DNA of 64,000 nucleotides from Salticus scenicus (lineage: Eukaryota > Arthropoda > Arachnida > Araneae > Salticidae): positions 380,823,887 through 380,887,886 of the forward strand of contig OZ005649.1 in assembly GCA_963930645.1 (NCBI GenBank). Reading direction: 5' to 3'. Shown one piece after another: positions 21,146 to 33,172 of the stretch. Below the pieces are notes generated by a model. It did no database searches, was not told the origin of the DNA, and worked only from the letters and a program-made list of their open reading frames with translations. Every line of letters starts with the position of its first letter. The stretch's first letter is position 1. A program made the translations under genes and the position numbers.

Positions 21146-23830
21146 AATAACTTTAGGTTTTCAACCCAAATGGAGATTAATTACTTTTAGGAGCGGCACC
21201 AAATGTTAGGATGGAAAAAATTAAAACATAATTAAAAATGGATGTATAGAACTTTTTTTGGGATTTTAATTTTAGGATCGTAAATAACTGAATTGGTCAA
21301 AAAATCATCTAGATGGTTAGTACACTACATTGTGCCGCTACTCATGAATAAATCCAAATTTTAAAATAAATAAAAGCAATGATTAGATATAATCGAAAAA
21401 AAAAAAATTAAATAAAATGACTGACCCAATCACCAAGAAAAAGAAATATTCTGAAAGGTAAAACATTAATAATCCAAATGAAACACAAATTAAATAAAAA
21501 AAAAAAAAGAAAAGTGATGAAAGTCTTTAAACACAATCTTTTATTGAAGAATTCTTATATTTAAATCTTAGTGCCAGTACATTTGATGTTCTTTTTACTT
21601 CATTACACAAACACACTGTATGCAATCAACATTGATATGATGTTTAATTATTCGATATAAGGAGTTCATAGAATGTTAATTTTGCGAGAAAAAGCGTTTT
21701 ATTTTAAGCTACTAAGAGTCGTGTAAGAGTACTATTTTCGTTCATTATCTACAGATACGTTCATCATTTTTATTTAGTAATCACTAATCAGTGATATATG
21801 ATTTTCAGACAGGATCACGAATGAACGATGAATTTTAACATGAAGCGTAAACATTAAGATGTAGATAATTCACCACTTGCTGTGCTACGATATTTTGCTT
21901 CAATGCATCGATAAATATAAAACAAATAAGGATCGATGTATTTGTTATTCAGTATCATTTGAAAACTCCATTCATCTTCCTGTCTTGAACACTAAGTTTG
22001 CAGCTAGGAAAGATCGTTCTAGCAAGTGATTGTGCCCGGATGTATTACTTGTATGTTGAGTATTAGGATGGATGCACACTGAGGAGTTGGATTATTAGGC
22101 ACTGATAAGATAAAACTTAATGAAAAACGGTTTAGGGCAGGTCGTCATCGTTGTTAGCCCTACTAGGCATATTTCACCGTAAGCTTTCTATGCCTTCTGT
22201 CTTCATGGGATCGATGCTTCATTCGTATTAACAAATTAGTCTCAAATATGAAATAATTACCAGAATAAAACATTTAAATAAGGATATTCCTTGCAAACTA
22301 TGTCGTATAAGACATTTTCGGAAAATGCTGTTCACAAATAAAGTATGGTAAACCGAAGACCGAAGCCGCCGGCTCGAGAGCCGAGCTTCGTTTTAATATT
22401 TATTTAATTATCCAATATTGTAACATATTAAACTAATTTCTAGTCTAGTTAAAATAATCTTAACTCAAATAAAGCATTATAAATTACTACAACGTAAAAA
22501 ACTTTAAATTCCTCAATATAAAGAATTATATTCAAAATTACGTTTCCTTGAAGTAAAACTTTTATGCCGAAATATTATTTCGGCCCTATTCATAAACTAC
22601 CCCGCGAAATGAAAATATATAACGTACATTATTTTTCCATAATAAAACTAATTGCAGTCATTGACAATTTCACTTTAATATTCATTTTTATCGACAGCAT
22701 ATTCCACATTTAAGTCATTAAACACGTGCGCTAGTTTAAAAACGTTCATTTCCATAATGTTTAAAGTTTGTTAGTAACACTCAAAAACCCGAATCAAAAT
22801 CGTGTTTTATTTTCCTCGTATTTTTCTCTAATTTATTTAATTGCAATGATAGTTCTAAATAAAAGACCACAAAAATTATATAACAAGATCTTAAAATAAT
22901 GTAAGTACCTCTTTTGAAAATTTACATGAACTAAGAACAACAAATCAAAAATAAAAATCTAAAGACTACAAAGTCTGTAAAATTCACAGACTAAGGAGTT
23001 TCTTTCATTAAAATATTCCGGAATATTATTTTTTTAATTTCTCATTTATGGCAACTACCTTAAAAAATTTTTCAAGAACGCAATTATTAAAAATTTTAAG
23101 CAAAACTTGCAGAAATATGGAAAATGAATCTTTTGCTCAATGAGCTTTATATTTTGAAAAGATATTCAGAAAACAGTTTAATACTATAATTTTATGTTTT
23201 TTTCTTAAAAGTAAAAGTCTTAACAGTTAGACAGAAAAATTCTTCACGCATTTTAAAATAAAGGGGAGCACTACTGGTTTCGAAAGAACGTCGTCTTTCT
23301 TCGTCAGGTGAGAAAAAACAGGTGCTACAACGTTGGAGACAAAATCAAGATTGGAAGACAGCGAAAAAAAACGAAAAGTAGGAGCAACAATACAAGTCAA
23401 AAGGACAGCTGCTTGAAACAACCATGCAGAAAGGGACGCATCGACAAAAACAATAACAAGAAAAAATGATGTGCACACCACAAGACTTCCATTGAAATAT
23501 ACATATTGTTGCGAAAACACTGACATATTTGTGTGTGGTAACAAGTTTTTAAATAAACAGGATCGTTCCAGTCAATGAAAATTCCCGAAAACAAGCCGAG
23601 AATTCTACTACTCTATCTACAAAAGTGACGATAATACGATTATATACAACGCATAGAACGAATATCATTTGTACAGAAATAATGTTCTACAGCTTATTAC
23701 AGAATTTCTCATTAGCAAATACACAGTTTAGAGTTCAATGGAATTCACTCGATTGTGAATGGTCGAACTTGCACCATTTGACAAAAATTAATGGCGAAAA
23801 ACGAAACACAGAAAAGATTAAGAGAAGCAT
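21146..23830. other. Gene-free stretch, unassigned
   Basis: No supported gene. Around 22060-22400 composition is less AT-rich and includes a GC hairpin-like patch (CCGGCTCGAGAGCCG, about 22370-22384), but I recognise no family. Around 23277-23310 the minus strand has a CTGACGAAG...CGAAAC pattern in a 105-codon open frame (23227-23544). Similar motifs occur in untranslated parts of several retroelements, but the frame has no protein signature I recognise. Confidence 0.4.
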
Positions 23831-24110
23831 ACTATTGTAACAATCGGATCGTACACTCCGCAGCAAAGTATCCGAGCACTAGCAATAATCCCTGTCTAAA
23901 AAATGTACACTTAATACTGCTTTGTTAAATAAATCCTTGTCGAATCATGCTCTTAGACAGACTAAGAAATGACTCAATAAGGATTTATTTAACAAAGCAA
24001 TATTAAGTGTACTTTTTTAAGACGGGGATTATTGCTGGTACTCGGATACTTTTGCTGCTGAGTGTACGATCCGACTTGTGATCTACGATAGCTGCGATTG
24101 TTACAATAGT
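23831..24110. mobile_element. Foldback repeat enclosing Tc1-type MITE (family copy 2)
   Basis: The outer inverted repeat is ACTATTGTAACAATCG at 23831 and its inverse ending at 24110. Inside, the MITE at 23854-24064 starts CACTCCGCAGCAAAGTATCC and ends with its inverse GCTGCTGAGTG, with TA on each side (23852-23853 and 24065-24066). Its core shares TTTGTTAAATAAATCCTTGT with the copies at 24440 and 27587. This is a nested or compound palindrome with no coding sequence. Confidence 0.75.
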
Positions 24111-24439
24111 ATACCTCCCTTACTCTGATAAAAATTGAAAAAGCGTTTACTAATTCTAGCAACCCTAATCTACTATTTTCTGCCAAATTTCGTTGCTAAT
24201 CTCGCCAAGTTTCTAGTTGCCAAGTTTATCTCCAACACATGATTTGACTTTCACGTGGATTTTGGTGACTTGGCGACTAAGATTGACGAAAAATTGTGGT
24301 ACAGGTTTTCTGAAATTCGGAAGTTCCATTTCCAATAGGAGCTTAGTGAGACAGTTTAGCGAAAAGTGGCAATAGGATTTCCAAATTTTGGAAAAGTTAA
24401 CTTCAATAAAAGCCCAGTTCTATAGCTTTTCTATATGTA

Positions 24440-24654
24440 CAGTCGGTAACAAAAGTATCCGAACACTAGCGAAAATTCCTATATAAAACAAAAGTAGAGT
24501 TAATGCTGTTTTGTTAAATAAATCCTTGTCGAATCATGTCCTTAGTCAGTCTAAGAACATGATTCAAAAATAATTTATTTAACAAAACAGTATTAATTCT
24601 ACATTTTTTAGATAGAAATTTTTGGTAGTGTTCGGGTACTTTTGTTACCGACTG
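24440..24654. mobile_element. Tc1/mariner-type MITE (family copy 3, best preserved)
   Basis: A 215-bp element starting CAGTCGGTAACAAAAGTATC and ending in the inverse GTTACCGACTG, flanked by TA at 24438-24439 and 24655-24656. It is almost fully palindromic, with the core TTTTGTTAAATAAATCCTTG and CTTAGTCAGTCTAAGAAC. It is the cleanest reference copy of this family in the window. Confidence 0.9.
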
Positions 24655-24672
24655 TATATATGCATATATATA

Positions 24673-24703
<31 letters not shown>

Positions 24704-24706
24704 GTG

Positions 24707-25301
24707 TGTAAGAACGGTCTTAGCTTTTCTTTTAGAAAAAGTTTGCAGTCATATAGCTGTCATTAATAGACTCAGTAATTAATCAACTCAATTTAGTTAG
24801 CCATATTTATTATAATGTTCACAGTGTAAGAGGGGTTTCCAGCATTGAAGAGGCCAGTACAAGAATTTATAATATGACATCACGCATTTATTTTAGCAAG
24901 TCCTCATAGAAAAGAGGCACTTCATGGAGGAATGTATGATTTTTATATTGGGGAGATTGAAAACATAGTACGTGATTTTTCCCCTACGTGACGATATGTC
25001 ACGGGATTATAAAGGCGTAGCGATGTGCTTTTTAATTATTTAACTAGTCCTTCACTCTGAGACTGAGCAGGACTTTAGTCTGAAGGGAATATTTCTGCCT
25101 GGAGGGAAAAGGAACAATTTGAAAGAAATACATTAAAACAATAATAATAAAAAAAGAATAATTTTGCTAACGGTTTAGTTTTTAAGAAAGCGGAAATGGT
25201 AGTATCGATTTAAAAGAACATATTTGAATTATTTTTAAAAAATATATTAATTAAATTATAACTTAATATAAAAAGACCTAATCAGGGGTTTTTATATTAC
25301 A
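24707..25301 (-). repeat. 3' LTR of the decayed element (empty site)
   Basis: A 595-bp copy matching 27303-28119 over its length, for example CACAGTGTAAGAGGGGTTTC and GATATGTCACGGGATTATAA. At 24992-25000 it shows CCCCTACGTGAC uninterrupted, the empty version of the site where the other LTR carries a MITE. Confidence 0.85.
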
Positions 25302-25889
25302 TCCCCCCCCCCACACACACACACACCAAGTTTGGGAGGAAGAAAAGCCCACAATATCTTCTCTTAAAAAAAATATTATACTAAATAGAAACAATAACAC
25401 AATATGCATATGAACATGCAACAATAATCGTAATAAGGTAATACGCTGAATATAATAAGAATAGAAATAATGAAAATACTGATTAAATATGCGCATAGCA
25501 AAGTTAGCAAGACGTCTTAAATTTAGTTGTAAACAATAATGAATGCAAGAACAAAAACAAAAAGTCATTACATTGTAATGCAAAACATAATATAATGTAT
25601 TATTAATACCAAATAGTAATAATAAAAGAATAGTAATAATAAAAGAATAGTGATAAATGCGACATAATAAAGCAAACAATATATTAAAAGTAAAGATGCA
25701 AGAAGTATATGCAAAATTATAGAATTAACATTATTCAAATTTTTCATATGGAATATTTTTTTATCTATCTATTCACATGTAATAAAATGTCCTATTCTTG
25801 GGCTAAATTTTCAGGTGCATTACATTTCCTCAATCTAGAGACATGTACAATCTCATTTTTCTCTTTAGTGTGCGCATTTGGATTATTAA

Positions 25890-26440
25890 TTAGATAATTT
25901 ACTCGAGAAATTTTTTAAGGATAATATAAAGGCCATTGAATGGCTGTGCTAATTTTCTCGTATTAGGATATTTGAACTTCTCTTATATAACCACACCATT
26001 TGGTTCAAATTTGACACCAATAAATTGGGCATCATAATGCACCTTACTTATTTCATGATATTTTTTAGTTCTTTCAACGGCTAAACTCCAAGCTTCTTTT
26101 ATGTTCAGATAATTATCTTTATTTAAAGGATTTGAAAAAGGAATTGTTCATACATTAAATGTGCTGGTGGAAACTTTGTCACTGAATGAGGAGTAGAATT
26201 ATACTCTTCAATTACTTGCTCTTTTAATTTAGTCCATGGGACTTTCTTAAATGACGCACTAACTTTACATCTCAAACGCGTAGTTACCGTTTGGTTGAGT
26301 CTCACAACTTTACCATTACATTGAGGTCTATGAGCTGTTGTCAAGAGTTCTTTTACTTTATTATGCTTCAAAAATTTCTTAAAATGAGATGATGTAAAGG
26401 ATGAATTTCTATCACTTAATATACTTTTAGGGATTTAAAT
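25890..26440 (-). pseudogene. Ty3-type integrase relic
   Basis: Read on the minus strand the frame starts near 26440 with ILSDRNSSFTSSHFKKF, the segment holding the second catalytic Asp. It continues with AHRPQCNGKVVRLNQTV, where the expected catalytic Glu of the usual GKVER-type motif is replaced by Val. VIEEYNSTPHSVTKFPP and HLMY follow. After a break, the C-terminal domain is recognisable: KEAWSLAVERTKKYHEISK, an in-frame stop, then FKYPNTRKLAQPFNGLY. This is part of the decayed LTR element around it. It is non-functional because of the stop codon, the lost Glu and the missing N-terminal part. Confidence 0.85.
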
Positions 26441-26610
26441 TTGGAAAAATTGCTTAGCATTAATTTGCTGCACATTAAAAACCTAAAATATTAATAAAAG
26501 CAATCTCACATAGAAAATATTATATCATTATCAAAGGCAATAAATCACAAAAAAAGTACTAATTATTTATGGCTACTAACTTTCAGGTGAGATGAATCAT
26601 CCATAAAAAA

Positions 26611-26641
<31 letters not shown>

Positions 26642-27302
26642 ATTCGTTTCACAACTTGTCCGCTGAAACTTCTGCAATATCATTTATTCAAAAACAAAAC
26701 AAAATAATAATTAGGAAGGGGGAGGGGGAGGAGCAGTGGACTAAAAAAAAAGAAAAATATATTTAATTTGAATATCAAAAGAAAATAACATAGCCTAAAA
26801 AAAAGCACTGGCTATGTTAATAATGTCGAAAAGGTTTTTATAACTTTGTTATTCTTGATAACTAATCACTATTTGTTAACACATAAACACGCCATTGAGG
26901 GAAGAATATATTCTATATCTCAAGTCTTGCTCGTATCCCTGAGGTATAAAGTGGGAGATGCCTATCAAACCAATCAAGGATGAAATGGTCGTTGCTGACC
27001 CGCAAAACAGAGTTCGATATATACAATTTCTATTGGTGATATATTAAATTGTACAGCTCGCATTCACGGTGAATATAATAACGAACAGTTCAGCTCAAAA
27101 AAATAAACTTTTCATAAGCATATTTAATGTTAGCAACAGAATGTTAAAAAGTTTAACTTATATTATATATTAAATGTTGAAGACCGAGAAGGAGTTCAGC
27201 TAGATTCCCTGTCGCTAAAAGCAACATTCAACCACAGGGCTCCTGCTGTTAAAAAGGTTTAAATTTCATAAACACTGGATTCTTCTTACCATCGTACCGG
27301 CT

Positions 27303-28119
27303 TGTAAAAACGACCTTAGCCGTTCTTTTAAAAACTTTTCCAGTCATATAGCCGTCATAAGTAGGCTCGGCTCAGTAATTAATAAACTCGATTTAATTAG
27401 CCATATTTATTATAAAATTCACAGTGTAAGAGGGGTTTCCAGCATAGAAGAGGCCAGTACAAGAAATTATAATATGACATCATGCAGTTATTTTAGCGAG
27501 TCATAATAGAAAAAAGGCACTTCATCGAGAGATGTACGCATTTTTATACTAGGGAAACTGAAAGGAGAGTACGGGATTTTCTCCTACAGTCGGTAACAAA
27601 AGTGTCCGAACACTAGCAAAAATTCCTATGTAAAAAAAAGGTTATCAAATCATGGTCTTAGACTGGCTAAGAACCGGATTCGACAAGGATTTATTTAACA
27701 AAACCTTATGAAGTGTACTTTTTTTACATAGGAATTTTTGCTAGTGTTCGGACACTTTTGTCACCGTGTGACAAAAGTGTCCACGGTGTACACACCGTGT
27801 GTGTACGTGACGATATGTCACGGGATTATAAAGGCGTAGCGATGTGCTTTTTAATTATTTAACTAGTCCTTCACTCTGAGACTGAGCAGGACTTTAGTCT
27901 GAAGGGAATACTTCTGTCTGGAGGGAAAAGGAACAATTTGAAAGAAATACGTTAAAAAGATAATAAAAAAAGATTAATTTTACTAACGGTTTATCCTTTA
28001 AGAAAGCGGAAGTGGTAGTTTTTATTTAAAAGAACATATTGGAATTATTATTAAAGAACATGTTAATTAAATTATAACTTAATATAAAAATACCTAATTA
28101 AGTGTATTTATATATTACA
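27303..28119 (-). repeat. 5' LTR of the decayed element (with MITE)
   Basis: The partner of 24707-25301, lengthened by a 217-bp MITE. Apart from the insertion it aligns end to end, for example CAGTGTAAGAGGGGTTTCCA and CTTCACTCTGAGACTGAGCA. It lies at the high-coordinate side, so it is the 5' LTR in the element's orientation. Confidence 0.85.
27587..27803. mobile_element. Tc1/mariner-type MITE (family copy 4), altered right end
   Basis: Starts CAGTCGGTAACAAAAGTGTC after TA (27585-27586) and is followed by TA (27804-27805) at the point where the sister LTR has a single TA. The interior matches the other copies (CTATGTAAAAAAA, GGATTTATTTAACAAAACC). The right end departs from the consensus: after GACACTTTTGTCACCGTGTG it continues with a further short inverted segment, CACGGTGTACACACCGTGTG. 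The end appears rearranged. Confidence 0.85.
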
Positions 28120-28933
28120 TACAAACACACATATACATATGCTTGATTCGAGGTCAGCTACAGCAATTTTCCACACCACCAAAATCTCTGTCTGAAAACA
28201 ATAGTCCTGTGATACTAATAATGCAAAAGAGTTTTATTTTCCTGTGTTTGGATGTAATAAATTGAAAAAATACACATTTGAACGAACAAGTTGGGACAAA
28301 TGTAGGGAAAATTCCCGCTGAAAGATTGAATAAAATGTTAACCGTGTTTTTAAATGGAATTTTAAGTATTTTATTTCATTTTCTAAGAAACATTTTTAAC
28401 AAGCAATATGGAAATTTCTTTATTTTACATTTTATTGATAACGATTTTAGAATCGAAAAATCCTTTTACTGATATACGTTAAGATTACCAAAACTAAGTA
28501 CAATTAAAAACTGAAACAAATAACGATTTTTTTACGGAGTCTTCTTTATTTATTTTATGCTAAAAAATTAAAATTCAATCCACTGACTTTAATTATAATA
28601 AATGCTAAGTAATTAGCAAGGATGGATCTTCTGATTTTTAATAGTAGTATTTTTATAATGAAGAAAACAACGCTATTTTTTTTCAATGAATTTTTATAAC
28701 ATTTCGTTTTCCTTTGAAGTAATGTATTCGGAAACAATTTAAATCCTTCGGTTATATTTCCTTTCATCTTTTGTTTGAAGAAAGAGTACAGATATTTTTC
28801 TTAAAATAATTTCCGCTCAGTTCAAAAAAAAAATGATTTCTGAAATGCTTCCTAATTTTATAAAAGTTAAGTAAAAATATTTAAAAAACGTTTTTAAACA
28901 TTATTTTCAATGAGACAACAGTATAAAAAATAC

Positions 28934-28965
<32 letters not shown>

Positions 28966-30747
28966 AACCGTTATTATTCATTTATTTATTTTATTATTAT
29001 TATTATTGTTATTTTTATTTATTTATTTATTTATCTTTTTTTTTTAATTTATTTATTTATTTATTTTGTTACGATATTTTTAATTTAAATCTACAAATAA
29101 AATGATAAAATACAATAGTATTACATTAAAAGAACTAATAATAGTTAAAAATTATTAAAAAATAAAGTTAATGACGTGAAGTAATGTGACTTTCAAAATA
29201 AAATGTATTTTTAAAAAATCACATTAGAGAAAATTGCTTTGCATTTTGAGGATTAGTTTTAAAATTTAAAAGTTAACTATCTGAATAATTTTCAATTAAC
29301 AACAAAACTACGTTATAATTGGCAGCAAAATCGCTACGTTTGATTATTTTCTTTTTATATCTACATTTGATTATTGATTATTTATAAGTATATACGAATG
29401 ATTTCATTTTTTATCCTGTGAGTAATGCTTTTTTTTTTTTTTTTTTTTTTTTTTGCGAAAAATATCACTCTAAATTTTTTTTGTGAAGACTTTCTCAATT
29501 TATTATTGCAGATACACGTTTCATTTTTCAGATAATTTATTTATGATTTTTTTTTCTGCCTGCGTTTATATCTACTACAATCTGTTTTAATTAATACTGG
29601 AAAATACAAATTATTATTTTTTAAATAATCTCTTGTCATTATTCCTTTTCTTCTTTTTGAAAAGGTTTGCATGCTATCATCGGTAACATGCGATGTTTCT
29701 TTTATTATTTTCATTAAACAAGAATACAATCGAATAATTACATGTTTTGCTTTAGACAGTTTTGATTACTTTTTTTAATTATTCTTAACTAAAAATAACT
29801 TCTTCTTTAAAGGAATTTTTCTTACCTTTTGTAAGATTGTGATTAAAAAAATAAAAAAGGTAAGTAATTTAAGAAAGTAATTTAAAATAATTGCTTTGAT
29901 TATTTTAAATATTGAATAATATTAAACACCATTCTTCGATATCAGTCACTAACAAATTAATTTATAGTGTAAGTTATAATTTCTTACACATTCCATGCAG
30001 AAAATGTATTTTTGTGAATTTTTTTTTTCTCACAGTCTATTACTTGAGAGTCTATTACCTGAGCCATGAACTTTGGCATTTCTCAGGGGAAATAAAAGCT
30101 CACTACACGCTTGAGTCCTCGTCGAAATATACATGCATGCAATGCGTTAATATTCCGAGTGTCAAGAAATTTATTTGTAACTGGAAAGCAGCCTGTTGTA
30201 AAATTGAAAACCCGTTGGCAAAAGATATCATTTTTTTTTTTAGTGAAAACTTCTTTAGGCGCGTTGAGCACTTTTGGGTGAACAAAAATCATGGAACTCG
30301 CGTCATCGTCACCGAACGCTTTCCATGAGCTATATGTATACTGTGTATCTATGTACGTAGATATACCTCCGTGCGTAATTAGTATACATTATATATATAC
30401 AAACAGTATATCTCTCATATATATATATATATCCATATATGTAGCGCACGGCACGGCATGCCTCATATACATATATATATATATGTATAAAATGTATATT
30501 AATACGAGTAGTATACTGGCTAGTGGCATCTGCCTCTTTCTAAATCTATACTATATGTATGTATGTACTTTTTCCACAGTATATACATAGTTCACAAAGT
30601 ACAAGCACGTGTTTTTATACAGACTGTTATATTCTTCTTTTTGCTTTCAATATAAATTTTCAAATAAATAATTTAAAAAAAAAAGAAAATTATTTTAGTC
30701 ATATTACAATATTAACACTTCTTTACAAACCAAAAATAATTCAAAAA
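28120..30747. other. Gene-free AT-rich stretch
   Basis: No supported gene. It has poly-T runs near 28937-28960 and 29430-29454, ATTT/TTTA simple repeats at 28978-29065 and TA microsatellites near 30417-30485. The longest frame is 138 codons (29912-30328, plus). It lies partly in a less AT-rich patch (30060-30360), but shows no motif, signal peptide or domain I recognise, so I do not call it. Confidence 0.45.
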
Positions 30748-30813
30748 CTAGTATGTTGTGGCCACCACGAGACTTTCTTCTATATTTTCCTTTACAAATT
30801 CCCTCAGTAACAA

Positions 30814-30852
<39 letters not shown>

Positions 30853-31302
30853 GGGACTTTGACAAAATTTTGGGTAAAATGTGAAAATTATTCTAAGTTT
30901 GTCAAAACACGGAAACCGTGGGACTTTGACAAAATTGGGGGAAAAATGCAAAAATTTGTTTAAGTTTGTCAGAACACGGAAACCGTGGAAGTTTGATAGA
31001 ATTAAGAGGAGAGAAAAAAAAAAAAAAAAAGTGGGACTTTGACAAAATTTTGGGTAAAATGTGAAAATTATTCTAAGTTTGTCAAAACAAGGAAACCGTT
31101 GGACTTTGACAAAATTGGGGGGGAAATGCAAAAATTTGTTTAAGTTTGTCAGAACACGGAAACCGTAGGACTTTGACAAAATTAGGGGAAAAAAGCAAAA
31201 ATTAGTTTAAGTTTGTCAGAACACGGAAACCGTGGGAGTTTGATAAAATTAAGGGGAGAGGGAAAAAAAAAAACAGATTTTTTTTCTAAGTTTTTTTTCG
31301 TA

Positions 31303-31340
<38 letters not shown>

Positions 31341-31754
31341 GATAACTTTGTTTTAAATTATCACAGATTTATAGTTCAACCATTCGTTTTAAAGGTATTG
31401 ACGAGACCTTTCGAAATATACCCATCTTGAAAATTTTTGCCCTATACCACCCTGTTAAAAATTTAGAAAAGTGGGATGGCAACGCAACCTGTAAGACGAT
31501 TTTTACCAAAAGTTGATAGGCACAAATTTATGTCAACGTGCATCTACATACCAATTTGTATGAAATTCTGTGCAGTAGTTCCAGAGATACAGTTGCCACA
31601 AAATTTTGTCACACACACACACACAGACAGACATTTTCTAAAAATGGTAAAATCGTGTTCTACAGCTCTCAAAACGTGTAAATCCATCAAAAACCCGAAA
31701 TCGAAAATTTTTACGAATCCAATACTTTCTTCTATTGAAGATAGAAGAAAGTAA
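30748..31754 (+). mobile_element. Hairpin-tailed repeat, copy A
   Basis: A member of the unclassified family clustered at 30.7-44.2 kb. The 5' end is CTAGTATGTTGTGG with the short palindrome GTGGCCACCAC (30758-30768). The 5' arm is ACTTTCTTCTAT (30772-30783). The 3' part holds a CA/CAGA microsatellite (31612-31632) and the conserved block CATTTTCTAAAAATGG...CAAAACGTGTAAATCC...CGAAAATTTTTACGAATC. The terminal hairpin is ACTTTCTTCTAT (31724-31735), a 5-nt loop, then ATAGAAGAAAGT (31741-31752). The last strand is the exact inverse of the 5' arm. A 67-bp tandem array fills much of the interior. No protein is encoded. Confidence 0.8.
30851..31262 (+). repeat. 67-bp tandem array inside copy A
   Basis: Seven units begin at 30851, 30918, 30985, then 31031, 31098, 31165 and 31232, i.e. 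exact 67-bp steps within two blocks. Each unit opens with GTGGGACTTTGACAAAATT or a variant and ends ACACGGAAACC. A short A-rich tract around 31015-31030 separates the blocks, and the first three units of each block resemble one another. This implies duplication of a three-unit block. Confidence 0.85.
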
Positions 31755-32900
31755 TAATAATCTAATAGCTCGACGATACAATTCACAAGTTACTTAGTTT
31801 TCACTTCTATCGGCAGTCCCCCAATGACTGCCCTGTTTTTTTTTTTTTTTTTTTCCCATATGCAGCGTCTTTTAATTAACGTTGCAAATGTTATTTTTCA
31901 GCCGATTTCTATTAAAAGATCTCGTACAATGGTATTTAAGGCAAACTACAAATGCATAAAACGATGTTACGGTACATTTAAAACAAATAACAAAAAAACT
32001 TGTAACTAGTATATTATTGTAAATATTTTCTTCTATATTATTCTAAAAACAGTGCTCTCTTACGGTTAACATATACAAATATTCAACAGTAGCTTCTGAA
32101 AATAAATATTTTGCATGTACAGTTTGGGGCAATTTAAACCAATAGATTATGAATTTAGTCAGAATGAAAAATTGTAGAACGTGAGTAAGTGCACCATCAC
32201 CTGTCGACCGAAATACACTTACAGTTAGTTGGGATTATTTTTTTATAATGGAAATCTTCATATCAAAATCAATGCATTTGTACCCTATAGAAGCTGATAT
32301 ATAGTCTTTTTTTTACACGTAAAATACTGCAGCAAAGATGAATTTCGTATGAAGTGATTTGCACCAAAGGTTTATAGGTACCAATTTATGTCAAGGTAAT
32401 AATATAAATATTTATGAAATAACTAAATAATATAATTAATAACTAAATAATGAACTAAATATAACAAATATAAATATTTATGAAATTGTGTGCATTAGTT
32501 TTTTTTTCCCTAGAATTACCAGAAAATTTTTGTCGCACTCACAACCAAACAGACATTTTCTATAAATGTTAAATGTTCAAATCAAGTTCAGGAAATCTGA
32601 AAACAGGATAGGTCATCAAAAAGAGGAAGTCATAAGTTTTTACTAATGCGATACTCGTTTCTGTAAATGTAGAATATAGTAAAAATTGTTATTAACTGTT
32701 TATATCTCGAGCGAAATTTGCATCAATTTGTTCTGTGCATATAAAGATAATCAACGATTTCCCATCTTAAAGAGGTTAAATTAACGGGCAAAATTAGAGT
32801 TCACAATAGTTGTTTAGAGAAGTTTTCAATTTTTCCTACACATGCAATTCTTTTTTTTTTTTTTTTTGAATACATTTTTTTTAAATATATATAATAAGAA
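31755..32900. repeat. Old copy of the hairpin-tailed family, 3' part
   Basis: Region 32340-32700 matches the 3' half of copy A in order: CCAATTTATGTCAA, ATGAAATTGTGTGCA.TAG, a CAACCAAACAGACATTTTCT microsatellite-like piece, TCAAGTTCAGG and GGAAGTCATAAGTTTTTACT. It ends with a decayed hairpin position near 32660-32690. The 5' end is not found. The rest of the stretch has a poly-T run near 31838-31853 and no gene. Confidence 0.55.
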
Positions 32901-33172
32901 TTAGGTTATATTGGTCAAACTAGGAGGCATTTGAAATATAGGATAAATGAACACTGTCGGGATGTTCGTAATGAAAATATTTCCAAATCTTCTACTGCTT
33001 CCCACTGCTGGACTCTTTTGGTCTGCTTGGTCATCGTTTGATCTTTTCTAAAACTATCATAATTTCATCTCCTGTCTCCTCTTATGATATGGATATCCAT
33101 GAAACTTTTTACATATTTAAAAATTCAAAAAATCTTATTAATGATATTTCTTCCTTTTGGATTAAATGTTAA
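32901..33172 (+). pseudogene. Penelope-like element, GIY-YIG endonuclease relic 1
   Basis: The frame opens with LGYIGQTRRHLKYRINEHCR, matching the second half of the GIY-YIG core (YIG, then QTxR and R..EH), as found at the C-terminus of Penelope-like retroelement proteins. After a frameshift near 33022-33030 the characteristic tail continues with SYDMDIHETFYIFKNSKNLI and ends FWIKC then stop (33170-33172). The GIY half, the reverse transcriptase and the rest of the element are missing. It is dead. Confidence 0.8.

Larger units (their letters stand above)
24707..28119 (-). mobile_element. Decayed Ty3-type LTR retrotransposon
   Basis: Two direct repeats (24707-25301 and 27303-28119) bracket about 2 kb of interior. 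Each starts TGTAA.AACG and ends ATTACA, i.e. TG...CA. On the minus strand the interior side of the left LTR carries a run of G followed by A (25303-25311), a plausible polypurine tract. The interior is badly decayed and retains only integrase remains at 25890-26440. The right LTR carries a MITE (27587-27803). No target duplication was found. The LTRs differ at many positions, so it is much older than the element at 1508-6587. Confidence 0.8.

Noticed and set aside
23227..23544. 105-codon minus frame with a CTGACGAAG...CGAAAC pattern near its end
   Set aside because: The nucleotide pattern resembles untranslated parts of some retroelements, but the protein shows no retroelement domain. I could not place it in a family.
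29912..30328. 138-codon open frame in a less AT-rich patch
   Set aside because: No motif, signal peptide or repeat family recognised, and overlapping minus-strand frames of similar size exist. Length alone is not enough in this composition.
30801..31340. CRISPR-like array suggested by evenly spaced repeats
   Set aside because: The 67-bp units are contiguous head-to-tail repeats without unique spacers, in a eukaryotic context. It is a minisatellite.
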